NCBI GenBank assembly: GCA_002118135.1
Contig: BDIU01000306.1
Location: forward strand, 111,205 to 175,204
Length of the DNA: 64,000 bases
DNA from: Trebouxia sp. TZW2008
Taxonomy: Eukaryota > Chlorophyta > Trebouxiophyceae > Trebouxiales > Trebouxiaceae
Direction of reading: 5' to 3'
Shown: positions 23,213 through 36,100 of the stretch, one piece after another
Numbering within the stretch: the first letter of the stretch is position 1
Layout: every line of letters begins with the position of its first letter
The notes under the pieces: generated by a model
The model's database searches: none
The model's input: only the letters and a program-made list of their open reading frames with translations
Told to the model about the DNA's origin: nothing
Program-made: the position numbers and the translations under genes

Positions 23213-24112
23213 GATTGCGCCACCGGCCTGATGCAGGAGGCCTGGCTCGCCTTATTTATACAAGGATGTTTTCGCGCGCATGTGCCAACAATTGCGCAGC
23301 ATGAACCTTTTCTCTGCGGTCTCAAGATGAACAGTGGGCATGCAGATTCAGGTGTTGATCAGAGGCGATGAGTATATTTTGGCTAGGGACGGTCAATGTA
23401 AAAGTCCAAATTGTGTCATCGCAAGATGCCGGGGCATTCTTAGTGTACACCAAGCAACAGAGTGAAGCAAACTGGCTGGAACCTTCGTGCCATCCTCTGC
23501 ATAAGCAAGTGCATCTCTGCGCCAACTTGACGTGATGTGCATGTGTGAGTAAAGCAGGCATTTGCTGGTGGAGTAGCCACCAACATGCAGTCATTCAATT
23601 TGTACAGTGCGCAAGTATATTTGACGTGGATGGCAGAGTCTATTGTTAGGGAGTCACGACTTCGAAAACAGCACAGATTGTGCTTCCACAAGATGTCAGG
23701 CTGCTCGCAACAGTGCTTGTCCTCAGAAGATGAGATCGAGACTTTTGGTGTGGGACGTTGTGTGACCACTAAAGCAACGTGCAAACACAAGGGAGGCATT
23801 TCTGTCAACACTATGCCCACTTGTACGGACAATACAGGCTGCATACATGAGCTAGCCAGTGCAGCCGCTGTTTTGACCAATTCGAAGCTGCACCATATCT
23901 GCCTGCAGTGGCAACTCTATGATACTATGAGCTAGCCTATTTCAGCTCCTTAGACAAAATATGACCAGGCAACTTTTGGGCTATTGCCTGTGCAGCAACA
24001 CCGCTAGCAGCTAGCAGAATCAAATGGGATCGGCCCTTTACTCAAAGACCTCCAGACAGCGGACGCATCAAGACCATGTCAGCAGTGCAGGACACCCTCA
24101 TGCAAACAGTGT
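23213..24112. other. Intergenic: COX5B promoter and YjbQ-family 3' flank
   Basis: A plus-strand frame at 23585-23935 (Cys- and Ser-rich, 116 codons) and a minus-strand frame overlapping it have no splice or family support. The left end holds the CG-rich promoter of COX5B. Confidence 0.45.
23253..23260 (-). promoter_or_regulatory. TATA box of COX5B
   Basis: TATAAATA on the minus strand, 41-48 bases upstream of the COX5B start codon. The spacing implies a transcript with a very short 5' leader. It was the clearest TATA match noticed at a gene start in this window. Confidence 0.55.
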
Positions 24113-25444
24113 CTACCACCTTGAGGGCTGAAACTTGCGACCATCTTTTCGTTTCTGCCCCTGAATTGTGACACACACCTTGCGCGATCCTCCATGATTG
24201 CGGTGCTCATTCAAATAAAGCCCTTGCCATGTGCCCATGGCAAATTGACCATGTCGCACAGGTAGGTTGAGGCTCGCACCCATCAAAGACGACTGCAACA
24301 GCACATGCCTTTTTAGGGCAGAAAAAGGGTAAAGGCTGCTAAGATGAAGCAGCTATGCCACTGTGCAGCTTTGACTCCAGAATTATGTGAGCATTTACAG
24401 CATCAATATGGAATGTGTCAGCATGCATGCACAGCTCATAAGGTTCTCATGACGAGCTGCAAATGACAGTCTGCTCCAGCGTGTAAATCAAAAAGCATCA
24501 ACTATACCTATACACACATACCTAGCAGTATATGCTGGAACGTGTAATGATTATTGTAATTATTATTATGCATGCGCAAGAGCAGCAGCGACAACAGAAT
24601 ACCTTCACATGAGCTGGCATGTCATCTGGACCCTCATCATCATGCCTGTACTGCGAGCCTTCTGGAGCAATGCGGTCAAGAGAGTCCTGCCAACAGCAGA
24701 CAGCCATGTGAGGTCTTGCAGACATGCCAGGTGCTTGTCAGCAGCACTTGTTTTCATGGAGCTGCTTTGCTTTGAGCTTACGTTGAGGTCCAGAGGGACA
24801 TCTGAGCTTGCATTCTCGTTGATGGTCAATGAGGCACTTGTGTGCATAACTGCAGCACATCCGTATTTCTGAAAGCTACATGATCATATGTTGATGGACT
24901 TTCAAGATGTTCATCAGTGCAGAGAGTCTGTGACCCTTACCAAAGAGGTTAGCCATGCCAATCTCATATTCTGCTATCTCAGGCAACTCCTGCAACAGGT
25001 TGCGGGTGATGATGTGGCAGCCCCTCCTTTTAGCTGGGATTGAGATGATTTTCTGAAACCTGCAAGCATATGACAGCTGCTGCTCGACTTGCTGTTCTAG
25101 CTGACAAATTGAGCTGCCTTGTGCCAGTATTCGCACCACTCTGTGGACGGCGCTGCAGCAGTCTCTGCCTGCTCGGTAGCGGCTGCAAACAGAAGCCTTT
25201 CAATTTAGGATGCTCGCTTTCAGACAGCATATGCAGGTGACCCGAAAAGCTATCACATACCCGCAGCAGCGGTCTGTGCATGCCTGTGTGATCCTGGTGC
25301 TGACACAATTGAATGATGCTTTGCAGCGTCACTTGTTCGCTGCTGAGCTCTAAAAGCAGCTTTGCATGTGCCTCTTGCCAACAAGCTGGCCTGCGTCTGC
25401 TTGACCGCTGTCGAAAATTGTGAAGTCAACAGAGTCGAGGTCAT
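24113..25444 (-). CDS. YjbQ/UPF0047 family protein with N-terminal presequence
   Basis: Member of the YjbQ (UPF0047) family, small trimeric beta proteins; a bacterial homologue can supply weak thiamin-phosphate synthase activity, but the physiological role is unclear. Six exons: 25444-25261, 25182-25106, 25052-24941, 24849-24782, 24686-24603 and 24292-24113, giving 234 residues. The first about 85 residues are Ser/Thr/Arg/Gln-rich with few acids (MTSTLLTSQFSTAVKQTQAS), suggesting import into an organelle. The family core follows: IPAKRRGCHIITRNLLQELP, MHTSASLTINENASSDVPLD, YRHDDEGPDDMPAHVK, SLMGASLNLPVRHGQFAMGT and WQGLYLNEHRNHGGSRKVCV, so the conserved His residues and the GTWQG motif are present. 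The exon 2/3 border (TTT before GTCAGC) is the weakest join. It diverges from the G-patch gene to the right. Confidence 0.88.
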
Positions 25445-25839
25445 GGTCTGACTGGGTATAGCTGTGAACGTGAGCACCAAAAGCTCCTACAACTTAAGCA
25501 AGGAATGACGAAGTCTCTTCTGAGCAAGCTGGAGCGTTTGACGAACAGAATGAGCCTCGTTCACGGTCGACTCGAGCTCGGACTTGCATGCCTTCTGATT
25601 AGTCACCATCGCGATTGTGACTTGCATGCCGAAAGTGATGTTTGCCCATGCCGCTCCGTCCCCCGCAGTCCTTCGATTCATACTATAGGCAAACAAATAA
25701 AGTTCTGCTGTTTCGGGGATTGGTAGCCACAACGAGCAGGACACAGCAAACTTCCAGGTAAACTTAGGTCGTGATCAGACCTAACTGACAGCGCATGCTC
25801 ACACGGCTCTTGTAAGGTCCCGCTCGCATCTCTGTACAG
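25445..25839 (+). promoter_or_regulatory. CG-rich divergent promoter and unresolved first exon
   Basis: Lies between the YjbQ-family start (minus) and the first supported exon of G-patch gene 1. CG-rich throughout. A piece ending at 25757 (SHNEQDTANFQ, phase 0, GTAAAC donor) probably belongs to the 5' end of gene 1, but the initiating ATG could not be fixed. A minus-strand frame (25744-25487, ending QTLQLAQKRLRHSLLKL) is also open. Confidence 0.4.
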
Positions 25840-27469
25840 GCCAGTACAGAGCAACAGCAGCTTCAAAAGCAAGAGAGCGAGCTCAGGGCAGATCAGCCTT
25901 CATGCAAGCGGCAACTTGTAGCTGATCTACACACGATGGGAAACGAGATGCAGGGTCTCAAGCGAACCTTGGCATCGACCACGAACAAGCACACGAAGAC
26001 CGCGCAGGTCAGCACGGACGCTTCCAGTACTATGCATAGGTTGCCGTTCGCGAATGCTGCATCGCTGCTCATGCCATAGCTACTAGGTCAGGCGTCTTAA
26101 CCAGGCTCAAAGCGCCTTCCAGCCTGCAGCTTACAAAGCGGCCAGATCTGTCTGGACTTAACTCTAGGACAGCTTTTCTGAAGCCAACATGTAGTCTTGC
26201 CTGTTTGGCAACAGCTTGTCTTTGCATTCCGCAGCGAATGCTGAGCAAACGACTTCCGACAACTGAATTTGTGCCAGGGCATGTCAGCAATGGCAACAAG
26301 CAAGCAAACAGCGCTGTCTGCTATGCAAAATCCTGCGCACCATGATTGTAGTGCAATTCAAGATTACACTGCGAGTGCTCTATTTAGTGTGGACGCTAGG
26401 CCACTAAGGTGCTTAGGCAGCCAGTCCTGGGATCAATCATTGTCCTTGCCATGCAGCTCAAGCTCAAGATCCTATTCCTGTCGCTGGACACAGAACGCCA
26501 CCTGAATGTGTTGTGCTGATGACATGTCCATAGCATGTTTGCCAGACTTTGCGGTGTCTGATGGGACTGACCAGACTTACTTATGCAGGCACCCTGTGAG
26601 CAAGTGCTGCAGTTGCAAGGCCAGGTTGACAGTCTCAGTGCAGACAATGACAACATGCAGCAGCAACTACAGTCTACACCTCAGGAGGCGCAGAAGCTGC
26701 AGCAGTGCCTGGATGATGCAAGCACATCAAGTGCCAATGCCCAGCAGGTGAGACACCCAATCAGTGTCAAACCAACATGATGTGCCTTGCGGCTTATGTC
26801 TGACACCGCACATCATTCTTGTGCACAGGCCCACTAGAACAATGCTTGGATGCTTCATGCAAGATGCAAAGGTTCACATTAAGTGGCATGCATCGTTGTT
26901 TGTTTCGCATCCACTGGCTATCCCAAACCCAATATTGCATTGACTCACCATCCAGCAGGGCAAACAGCTCAAACATCATGCTGCTCCCAAACTAGCCAAG
27001 ACAATTGCTGTAGCTGACAGCAATTGTGTCATCTGTTGTTCATGGTAATGCTGACATGTGTGGTCTATGAGCTACTGCAGACCTTAACTAGCTCTCACAT
27101 CACCAACTCTGGTGCTGTCTTGTGGTTGCCTTGCCAGTTGTAGTCTGCAAGCAAACCCAAAATGCCCTCAAATTCTGCCAGTGAGCCCTTATTACTTGAT
27201 CTGCAGCACACAAGGCTCAAGTCCTGCTTGTGGAGGCCTCCTTCAAGAAGCTGAACCAATCCTGCTAAACAAATGCAATGCCTGACCGTGTCCTGAAGGC
27301 TGAACTGGCGCTGGTGTGGATGAGATACCTGCTTTACTTTAATAGTGGTTTGCTTGCAGGTCAATACACAGGAGATCAAGCGCCTGAAGCAGCAGCTAGC
27401 GCAGCTCACGGCTGAGAAGACTGGTGGCAGGCAGCATCGTCTGAGTCAGCAGGAGCAGGTGAGCTCTCC

Positions 27470-27533
<64 letters not shown>

Positions 27534-28230
27534 GCCTGTTAGTGAGGCTCCACGACTGTGTTACATGCTTGCAGAAGCAGCGAATTGCCTGTATGAATTG
27601 TTCACAAGGTCAAGGTGAGGCAGTAGCTGCAGCAGTCCCTGGCAGAGGATGGCAGCTGTGACATTGTCGCTCACAAGTTGTGTGTTCTGTGTCCCCTGAG
27701 GCATGCCATCTTGTGAATGCTGCTTCCTCTCAACTAATATACCTTTGAGTCAATTGATGAGCTCCTCAGGGCAGTTTTAAATAAGAATTGCAAGGCTTTG
27801 AGGCACATGACGAGAACATGAGCTGAAACTCAAGGTGAAGGCTGAGGTTCATGACATATAATGCTTTTGCTTCCTCAAGCTGCGGTTGGTGCAGAGACAG
27901 CTTGAAGAAGCAAGAGAATCATTCGTCAAAAACGTCAGCCTTGACCTTGAGTTTCAGCTCATGTTATTGTCATGTGCCTCAAAGCCTGGACAACTTGGAA
28001 GCACCATGAACACTTCATGGCAACAGATTGGAGGATCAGCTGAAGCAAATGCATGGGACAATGGCTCAGCTAGAGAGTGCCAATGCAAAGCTCAACAGAC
28101 ACAGCAAGACTTGGAGTTCACTATGCAAAGTTAGTTGTAGTTGGCTCCTGCGTTACAGCAGCGCCCATCTCCACCCTCCTCATCACCCAGCGATCACCCT
28201 CACCCTCAGCCTCAGCCTCACCCTCAGCCT

Positions 28231-28305
<75 letters not shown>

Positions 28306-31300
28306 CATCTCCAGTTCTTCCATTGCCATCACCACCGCCATCAAGTCACCACCACCATCAACACCTCCACACCTCCGCTTCCTAGCCACACACTTTGTAC
28401 CTTCGTCACCTTATGGTGATTGATCAGCCAGCATGTGACTGCGCCAGCTTGAATGCCATGCAAAGCTCCAACTCAATGCTTTGACTGCTGTGCAAACGTG
28501 TGCAGCTTGATGATATGATTGCATGCCTTGCCTGACGTTGCTAACCTATGCTGTCACTATGCTGATCTTCCCCGTGATTTTCTCTGGCGCTCAAGCTGAA
28601 CGCCCACATCAGCAGTCTGCAGGCAGCATGAGCAGCAACACCTGTGTTGAAGTGCTCGCACTGTTGGCAAAGCTCAACATGCAGACAGCGTGAGTGTCTA
28701 AGCACTTGTGTAAGTTCGCATGCTACCTGCAGAGCTCAGCTTTGCAGGCTATGCACCTTTGCGGTCAATTTCTCCTGTTTGCTAGTCAGCAAATGACTAG
28801 CCGCCTCTTGCTGCACTGTTTGGAGAGCAGACTGTCAACATTTTGGAGAGTGCTGACAAGTAGAATGCACAAGCCAGGCATGAAGGCTGGCTTGGTTGCA
28901 CTATTGCTGCCTGCTGATCAGAAACCAGGGCAGCCTTAATATGATGGATAGACTGGCATACATCTTGCTGTGTTTTGTACTCTGACCATCTACAAGAAAA
29001 TGGTATCACATTGACAATGTGGACGTCAGCGGTGCAAGTCACAAAAGGATAAGTGGCTTGATGCAGATAAGACTGCCCTTCATTTGCTTGCCTTGCAAAT
29101 ATAGACTGCATCACGTCACCCTTGGAGGTCTGGGCAATACTGGGTCTGACAACTTTGCCAGCTGTCATGGCACATGACACAAACCCTATGCTCATTGTGC
29201 CAGCTACCCTGGCAGAACAGCCTCAACACCTGGCATGTTGTCCAAAGGTCTTCTGTGTGTCAGAATTGTGGGAGTCTCAGTTGAATCAGACACCCAAAAT
29301 CTAACGTGCAGGAGAGATTTGTGACGGAGCATGCCAGCGTTTCACAGGCGCAGGTTTTAGCTCTAGGCATCAGTAGCACTACTGTGTGACCAGCTCTGAA
29401 AAGGCTAAGGCCATCATCACGAGAGCCATGATGTCAGATGGCCCCTGGCTGGCTGACATGAAGGGGGAAGAAGTACCTGCTGTCCAGTATGACGGCATGC
29501 TATGCAAAGTCCACGATTCAAAGACCAGGCACCGAAGGCAGAAGGTCTCAGAATCGTGCAGCAGTCAGCTATGGTCTCTTCCATCATGGTTGCCTTGCCT
29601 GCAGGAAGCACTGGAACCTTTTACCTTCCAATACTTCCCATGAACATGCCCCATTGTCCCGTCTTGTTTGTTTGCTGCAGCAGAAAGGAGCCTGCTTGTT
29701 GAGCCGTTTCACAAGTGAGCATACCAGGAACAAAGCATTGGTGTTTGACTCTTTGGTTTTGTTTTGGCAGGAAGTGGCAGGTACAGGGGACAATGCTCAA
29801 GCAGCTTCTGCCACGGCAGATGCTCCTGAGAACCTGGCAGATGAGACATCTGCCAGAGTTGATGCGCCAAATGCCCATGCAGCTGTGCCAGGCACCGTAG
29901 ACCAGCCTCCCTCTGATGAGAGCCAAACCACAGACATTAATCTGCCCCCAAAACAAAGAGCTCCAGAATCCCAGTCAGCAGACACTGAAAGACTCCAACA
30001 GCCTTCTGAGGGAAAAGCTGCCAAGAAGAAAAGGAAGAGCAAGAATAAGAGTGCCAGGAACAAGGCGAGGCAACAGAGGCAGGCAGAAGAGGAGGAACAG
30101 GTGCTGGGTGTGCAAGCCAAACAAGAAGAGAAGACTGGAGCATTGCAGCAGCAGAGGCAGGCAGAAGAGGAGGAACAGGTGCCAGCGGTGCAAGCCAAAC
30201 AAGAAGAGGCTGGGGATCTGCAGCAGCATGAGCAAGAAGAGCTGGGATGGCATGATGCTGAGGTACGTGCTTTTACTTGCCTAAGGACAGCCTCAAATTC
30301 TGCATGATACAGTTGGGGTGCACAGCCGTCCACATGCCCTGGACAAGCAAATGCATCTCTACTGCAATCAGCTGAATGGGTCATATTTTGTGTCAACCTG
30401 ATGCAGACATCATCCCATGCAGACAATGTGCTGCAGTCAATGTGGCATTTGGCCTCATGGTCCCTGCTGCTTGTCAAGAGCAGTGATGCGCTGCATCAGG
30501 GATCTTAGAAGAAACTTTTTATCCTCACAGTCAATTGTACCATGCATCTTGAAGGGACATGCACATCCTCTGTGCAGCACACACATACCATATCGACCAG
30601 ATGCATGCATGAGAGGTAGTAGATTCTGTCAGTGAAGCATTGATGGCAATCAGTCAGCATGGCAATGAGTCACAGGTCATCTTATGCTTGCAGGATGACA
30701 CAGACAGTGTCATCTACCACCTCACCAAGAGTGTCCCCCACTTGTCTGTGGACATTGACTGGCTGCGTGCTGTACCTAGTATTTTGGATCCTGATGCGCC
30801 CCAGGCTCTGTTCACAGAGGCCTGCCAAGATGAAACAGAGGACATTGTAGCAGACAGGGCAGTTGGGAACGTCACAGAACTTGGCAATGGGTCCCAGAAC
30901 CCGAAGCATGCCAAAGCAGCTTCACAACATGCCAAGCAGGTGTGTATTTGACTCCATCACTGATTGTCTTTACACGTCATCGTAAGGCACTGTGAGAGCA
31001 AGCAGAAAGCTGCTTGACACATCACCATCTCATAAGCAGGCACCAGCATTTATCCTTTTTTGAATGGCATCTCTGTCATCATGCTTTACCAATGCACTGG
31101 AAGCATGTGACATACCCTGAAAGTGCAGCTGGGTTGTCTTGATGTGCACACGCTTAGCAGATTGCTGCCTTTTGGCATTATTGTACAATCCCAGGTACTG
31201 GTGAAATGGAAACGCCTGTGCATTGCTTACAAATCGTTTTGTCTCAGATATGCAAGCTTGTAATGCAGCATCAGATCAACACCTGGCATCTTCCTGCTTT

Positions 31301-33118
31301 ATTCTTCGTGCTTGTGTCACACTTGTGTCACACTTGTCTAAGAACAAACACTAAACTTACGATGTGCTGCAGGGGCAGGCAGCAGCCAAAGACAAACAGT
31401 ATGACCACACCACCGACCAAGTTGACAGGGGCCAAGCTGAGACACGCAAATCCTGTCCTGCAACAGCTTCAAGACTGAAGGCACCTCCTCCACCGACCCC
31501 CACTGCAAAAGCGTCTTTGCAGTCAAGATCCCAGGCTGCCAAACCAGACGCTGCACCGCAGCCCAATGTGGTTGATCCGTCTGGCTTCAGCAGTGGTGCC
31601 AACGTTGTACTTGGCCGCTCAGATTCTGACAGCTCTGACAGCAGCTACAGCAGATACGGACGCAGGTCCCAAGGCACAGACAGTGACAGCTGCAGTGAAG
31701 TTAACACCGGCACTGTGAAGGCTACAGGCGGCAAAGTCGGCAGCAAGAACCATGGTAGCAATGGCTCTGACGGGAGTGAGCCAGCCACTGTCAAGGATGC
31801 AGGCCGCAAAGTCAGCAGGGGTCAGAAAGGCAATAGCAGCATCTACAACAGGGCACACCTTGACAAGGACACAGGCGGCAAAGTCAGCAGCACTCAGACC
31901 GGCATTGATGACCCCAACTGTATTCAATCAACTGCTGCCAAGGCTGATGGCAGCAGCATAAGCAGCAACAACACATCGAGGACTGGCATCAGCAGCCAAG
32001 ACACAGCAGCTGCAAAGAGCAACAACACGGCCAAACGTGTTGGTGGTGGCAGTGAGTCACTTGCTGCTGAGTCTGCAGGCAGCAAAACCAGCAGCGACAG
32101 TGACAGGCCAGGCACCAGAAGCATCAGTGGCAGCAAGCCAATCACTGCCATGGCCAAGGACAGCAAAATCAGCAGCAACAAGACAGGTGACAGCGATGTT
32201 AGTGGCAGCAAGCCGATCACTGCCATTGCCCAAGACAGCAAAATCAGTAATGGCAAGACAGGCAACAACAACGGCAGCAGCAATGAGCCAGTCACTGCAG
32301 GCAAGGTTGCCATCAACGGCAGCAACAGCAGGACAGTCAATGCTAGTGCTGGCGGCAATCAATCAGTCACTGCAGGCAAGGCTGCCGTCAACAGCAGCAA
32401 CAGCAACAGCAGGACAGGCAACTCTAGCGGCAACCATTCAGTCACTGCAGGCAAGGCTGCTGTCAACAGCAGCAACAACAATTGCAGGTCAGCCAACAAT
32501 AGTGCTGTCCGCACTGCAGAGGCCGCTGCCAGAGCTGCATGCGACAATCTCAGCAACTTTCAGACAGGCAGCAGTAGTGGCAATGCAAACGCTGCTGCTG
32601 AGCCTGTGGTCAGTAAAGCCACCAGCAGCCAGATGAGCAGCGGTAGTAGCTTTGCAAACACGGCTGCTAAGACTGCATCCACCAAGCCAAGCAGCAGCAA
32701 CGGCAAGACAGGCAGCCGCAACGGAGACAACAATGCCAAAGCTGCAGGCAACAAGCCCAGCAGCAACAGCGGCAGGACAGGCAGCCGCTATGCTGAGAAA
32801 GCTGTTGAAAGCGTACTCAACAAGCCCAGCAGCAGCCAGACAGGCAACATCGGTGGCAATGCAGAGACCGCTGCCAAGGCTATAGGAAGTCATCTCATCA
32901 GCAGCATTGGCATGGCAGGCAGCGGCAATGCACAGAACACTGCCCAAGCTGAAGGCAACCAGTCCAGCAGCAGCAACGGCAGGACAGGCAGCAGCAATGC
33001 TGAGAAAGCAGTTGACATTGCAACCAGCAAGCCCAGCAGCAGCCAGACAGGCAACAGCAGTGACAATATGGACAATGCTGCCAAGGCTACAAGCAAGAAC
33101 GTCAGCAGCAGCCAAAGA

Positions 33119-33153
<35 letters not shown>

Positions 33154-36100
33154 TGGCAGGACAGGCACCCATAACGCGGAGAACATTCCCAAGGCTGCAG
33201 GCAGTAAGCCTATTGGTCTCCAGACAGGCAGCAGCACTGGCCATATGCATGCAGAGGCTGCTGCTACGCTCATCACCGGCCCACCCAGCAGCAGCAACGG
33301 CAGGACAGGTAGCGACCATGCAAAGCCTGCTGCGATGGCTGCGACCAACAAGCCCAGCAGCAGCCAGACAGGCAACAGCAGTGGCAATGTGGAGAATACT
33401 GCCACAGCTGCAGGCAGTAAGCTCAGCAGCTTACAGATAGGCAGCAGCACCGGCCATATGCATGCAGAGGCTGCTGCTAAGCCTGCCATTAGTAAGCCCA
33501 GCAGCAGTAGTGGCTCTATGCTTATTTTTGGCAGCTTCCCGCCAGCTATTGAGATTGCTCAAACCTCACAAAACTCTGGCAGCAGCAATGCCAGCACCAA
33601 AGACAGTCGACCTCTCAAGGCTGCTGACAGCAGCACCAATGGCAGCAACGCATCCCTCAGAGTTGCAGGGAGCAGCAATGTTGACGGCAGCAAGACAAGC
33701 AGTCTCAAGGCTACAAATAGTGAACCTGGCAGCAGCAGTCAGGCCCTGAAAGCCACCAACAGCAGCAATTTCGGCGGCAGCAAGCCAAGCAGTCTTAAGG
33801 CAGCAAACAGCAACCCTAGCAGCAACAGTCAACCTCTGGGAGCTGCTGGCACCACCACCAGCAGCAGTGGCCGCTCCAATGCTGATGTGTGCTTGCCAAC
33901 GCCTTCAGCAACTCCAGCAATCAAGGATGGAGCAGAGCCAAGGAGCACAGGCAAAGCCAGGCTGGTTCCCACAGGTCTGGCGCTGGTTGCGGCAAAGCCA
34001 AATCAGAGCAAGACCGCAAGCAACGAGCGACTAGCACATGCAGAGCTGAATCCACAGGCTTCTGCTCAGGCCTCCTTTACAGTCAGCCCTAATGCAGTCG
34101 CAGATGACAGCACCCGGATGCAAGATCTGAACACAAAAAGCACGACTGACCAGATGGCACAGTCACAAACAAGGAGCCGTCGAGACGTCAGAACCGTGCA
34201 AGACATTATCAACAACGCCATGCAAGAGTTGATGCTGTCGCATGACTCTGCAGAGTTTCTGCAAGATATGCAGGTGCGCTCCTTGGCATCTGACTCCTCG
34301 TTGCGCACTAGCTATTGAAGCCTGGTCAAGGTTTTGACTTACTTAACTCATAGCACTTTGCATGTCTGCTTTGTGATGACAGAGGACCAGTGACGTATGA
34401 TCAAATGCATCCATCTGAATGAATGATTGCAAGAGTCACCAAAGCTGATGTTGTGTGTAAAAGCGCTGATGTGACCACAAGTCAGGCTAACTCTGTGACA
34501 GTATGTTTGCTCATCACATCAAGTGCATCCTTTGTCCATCTTTGCTGTTGACACCTGCCTATTCAGAGGTTGTATGAGACTGTGTTCAAGGCTGAAAGTT
34601 GTATATGCAAGCAACAGATCAACAGGACAGCTGCAGGTACAAAGCACAATTCACAATTTGGAATGTTGCAATGTGTTGCTGCTCTGACTTGTATCTTGTA
34701 CACTTGACAACATAGCTGGCTGCCTGCAGGCGCTGCTTAGCTCAACAGGTCAAGCTGAGCTGCTGCACGGTGTCCTGAAGGCAGCGGCAGGTAAACTTGG
34801 ACAGTTGAGCTGGGCACGGCAACAAGCAGCGCCAGCCTGGTTCAGGCCCAGGGGCAGGCGTCAGCTCCTTGTGTACATGCGGGAGGGCCTCAACAGGTAC
34901 ACACCCTACCACAAGCCCTATACAATCAGCCATTGCTTGTATACAGTATTGTGCATGATCACGGTCATCTCAAATCTCTTTGTGACTATGGAGAGCTGCA
35001 GTGTTGCCTTAGTGTGTTTGTGTATCTAACAGATCTAAGACTACTAGACCTGCGCAGAATGCTGAATGTATCAAGGTGTGTATGGCTACTTGACGCCTCA
35101 AGTCAGCTTGTGTCTCGGTACGTGACACAGAGTGTTTCAGTGGCCTCATTGACAAGCTGACGAGCAAAGGTGCTGTGCAGATCCTACTGCAGTGCAGGGA
35201 TCATCAACGATGCAGAGCTTAGCAGGGATCTCTGTTCTGCTTCTGATGTGCAGGTCCTACCGCAGTGCAGGGATCATCAGCAATGTAGGGCCGCACATAG
35301 AGCTGCCCCAGCTGCCAGAATGTGCTTTCATCACCAGATCGATCATCCCATTCCCATTGCCCTTGACTTTAGTGCTGATCTGGGTTTGCTTCTGATGTGC
35401 AGGTCCTACCGCAGTGCAGGCCGCATCAGCAATGTAGAGCTGCCCCAGCTGCCAGAATGTGCTTTCATCACCAGATCGATCATCCCATTCCCATTGTCCC
35501 TGACTTTAGTGATGATCTGGGTTTGCTTCTGCTGTGCAGGTCCTACCGCAGTGCAGGGATGATCAATGATGCAGAGCTTAGCAGGGATTTAGCTTCTCAG
35601 CAACGCAGTGCACACGGCTACAGAGTTTCAAGCTTGAGCTTCCACAGAGACAGCCCAGGATACGCCATGATGCAGCAGAAGGGCTGGTCTGAAGGGCAGG
35701 GGCTGGGGGCCAACCTGCAGGGCAAGCTTGAGCCCTTTCTGCCTGCAAGTCAGCCCTTTGATGAGGAGGGGCGCACCCAGGGGCTGGGGTGGGGCAGGTA
35801 CCCTGGCTTCCTGCTGGGACAGCAAGCAGCAGATCAGCTTCAGGTGCACTCTTTGCCCTTGCCGCTTTGTTTATGCCGCTCACATGCATAACAACGAGCA
35901 ACTCCAACATACAAGACAACATACAATGAGAATGATGTGCAAACAATCTAGATATACCTGGAGGGCTGCTGCTTTGTAGACACTCGTACAGCTGTGTTTG
36001 CATTTTGCACCAACAGGTGGAACAGCAGAGCTTGCATTAGTGCTATTGTAGCATTCTCCACACATGCACTAAGTACTCTGTATAAGCACGCATGTCACTG

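Noticed and set aside
23585..23935. 116-codon Cys-rich plus-strand frame
   Set aside because: No splice partner, no recognisable motif, and it lies in the intergenic space between COX5B and the YjbQ-family gene.
26069..26299. Minus-strand frame of 76 codons in paralogue 1
   Set aside because: It lies in an intron of the plus-strand gene within a CG-rich patch and has no ATG-donor-acceptor context.
27345..27542. Poly-His open frame
   Set aside because: The His codons are the (CAT)21 microsatellite read past a good GTGAGC donor; the exon ends at 27458.
28183..28423. Arg-Val, Pro-Ser and Leu-Thr dipeptide frames
   Set aside because: All are translations of the CCCTCA hexanucleotide tract in an intron.
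31924..33490. Long minus-strand frames rich in Leu/Ala/Val opposite the Ser/Gly exon
   Set aside because: They are the complement of AGC/GGC/GCT repeats; no splice signals, and the plus frame is continuous over 2.9 kb with homologous flanking exons.
32000..33500. Regular repeats suggestive of a CRISPR array
   Set aside because: Repeats are imperfect, in frame and coding; no constant repeat and unique spacers, and the genome is eukaryotic.
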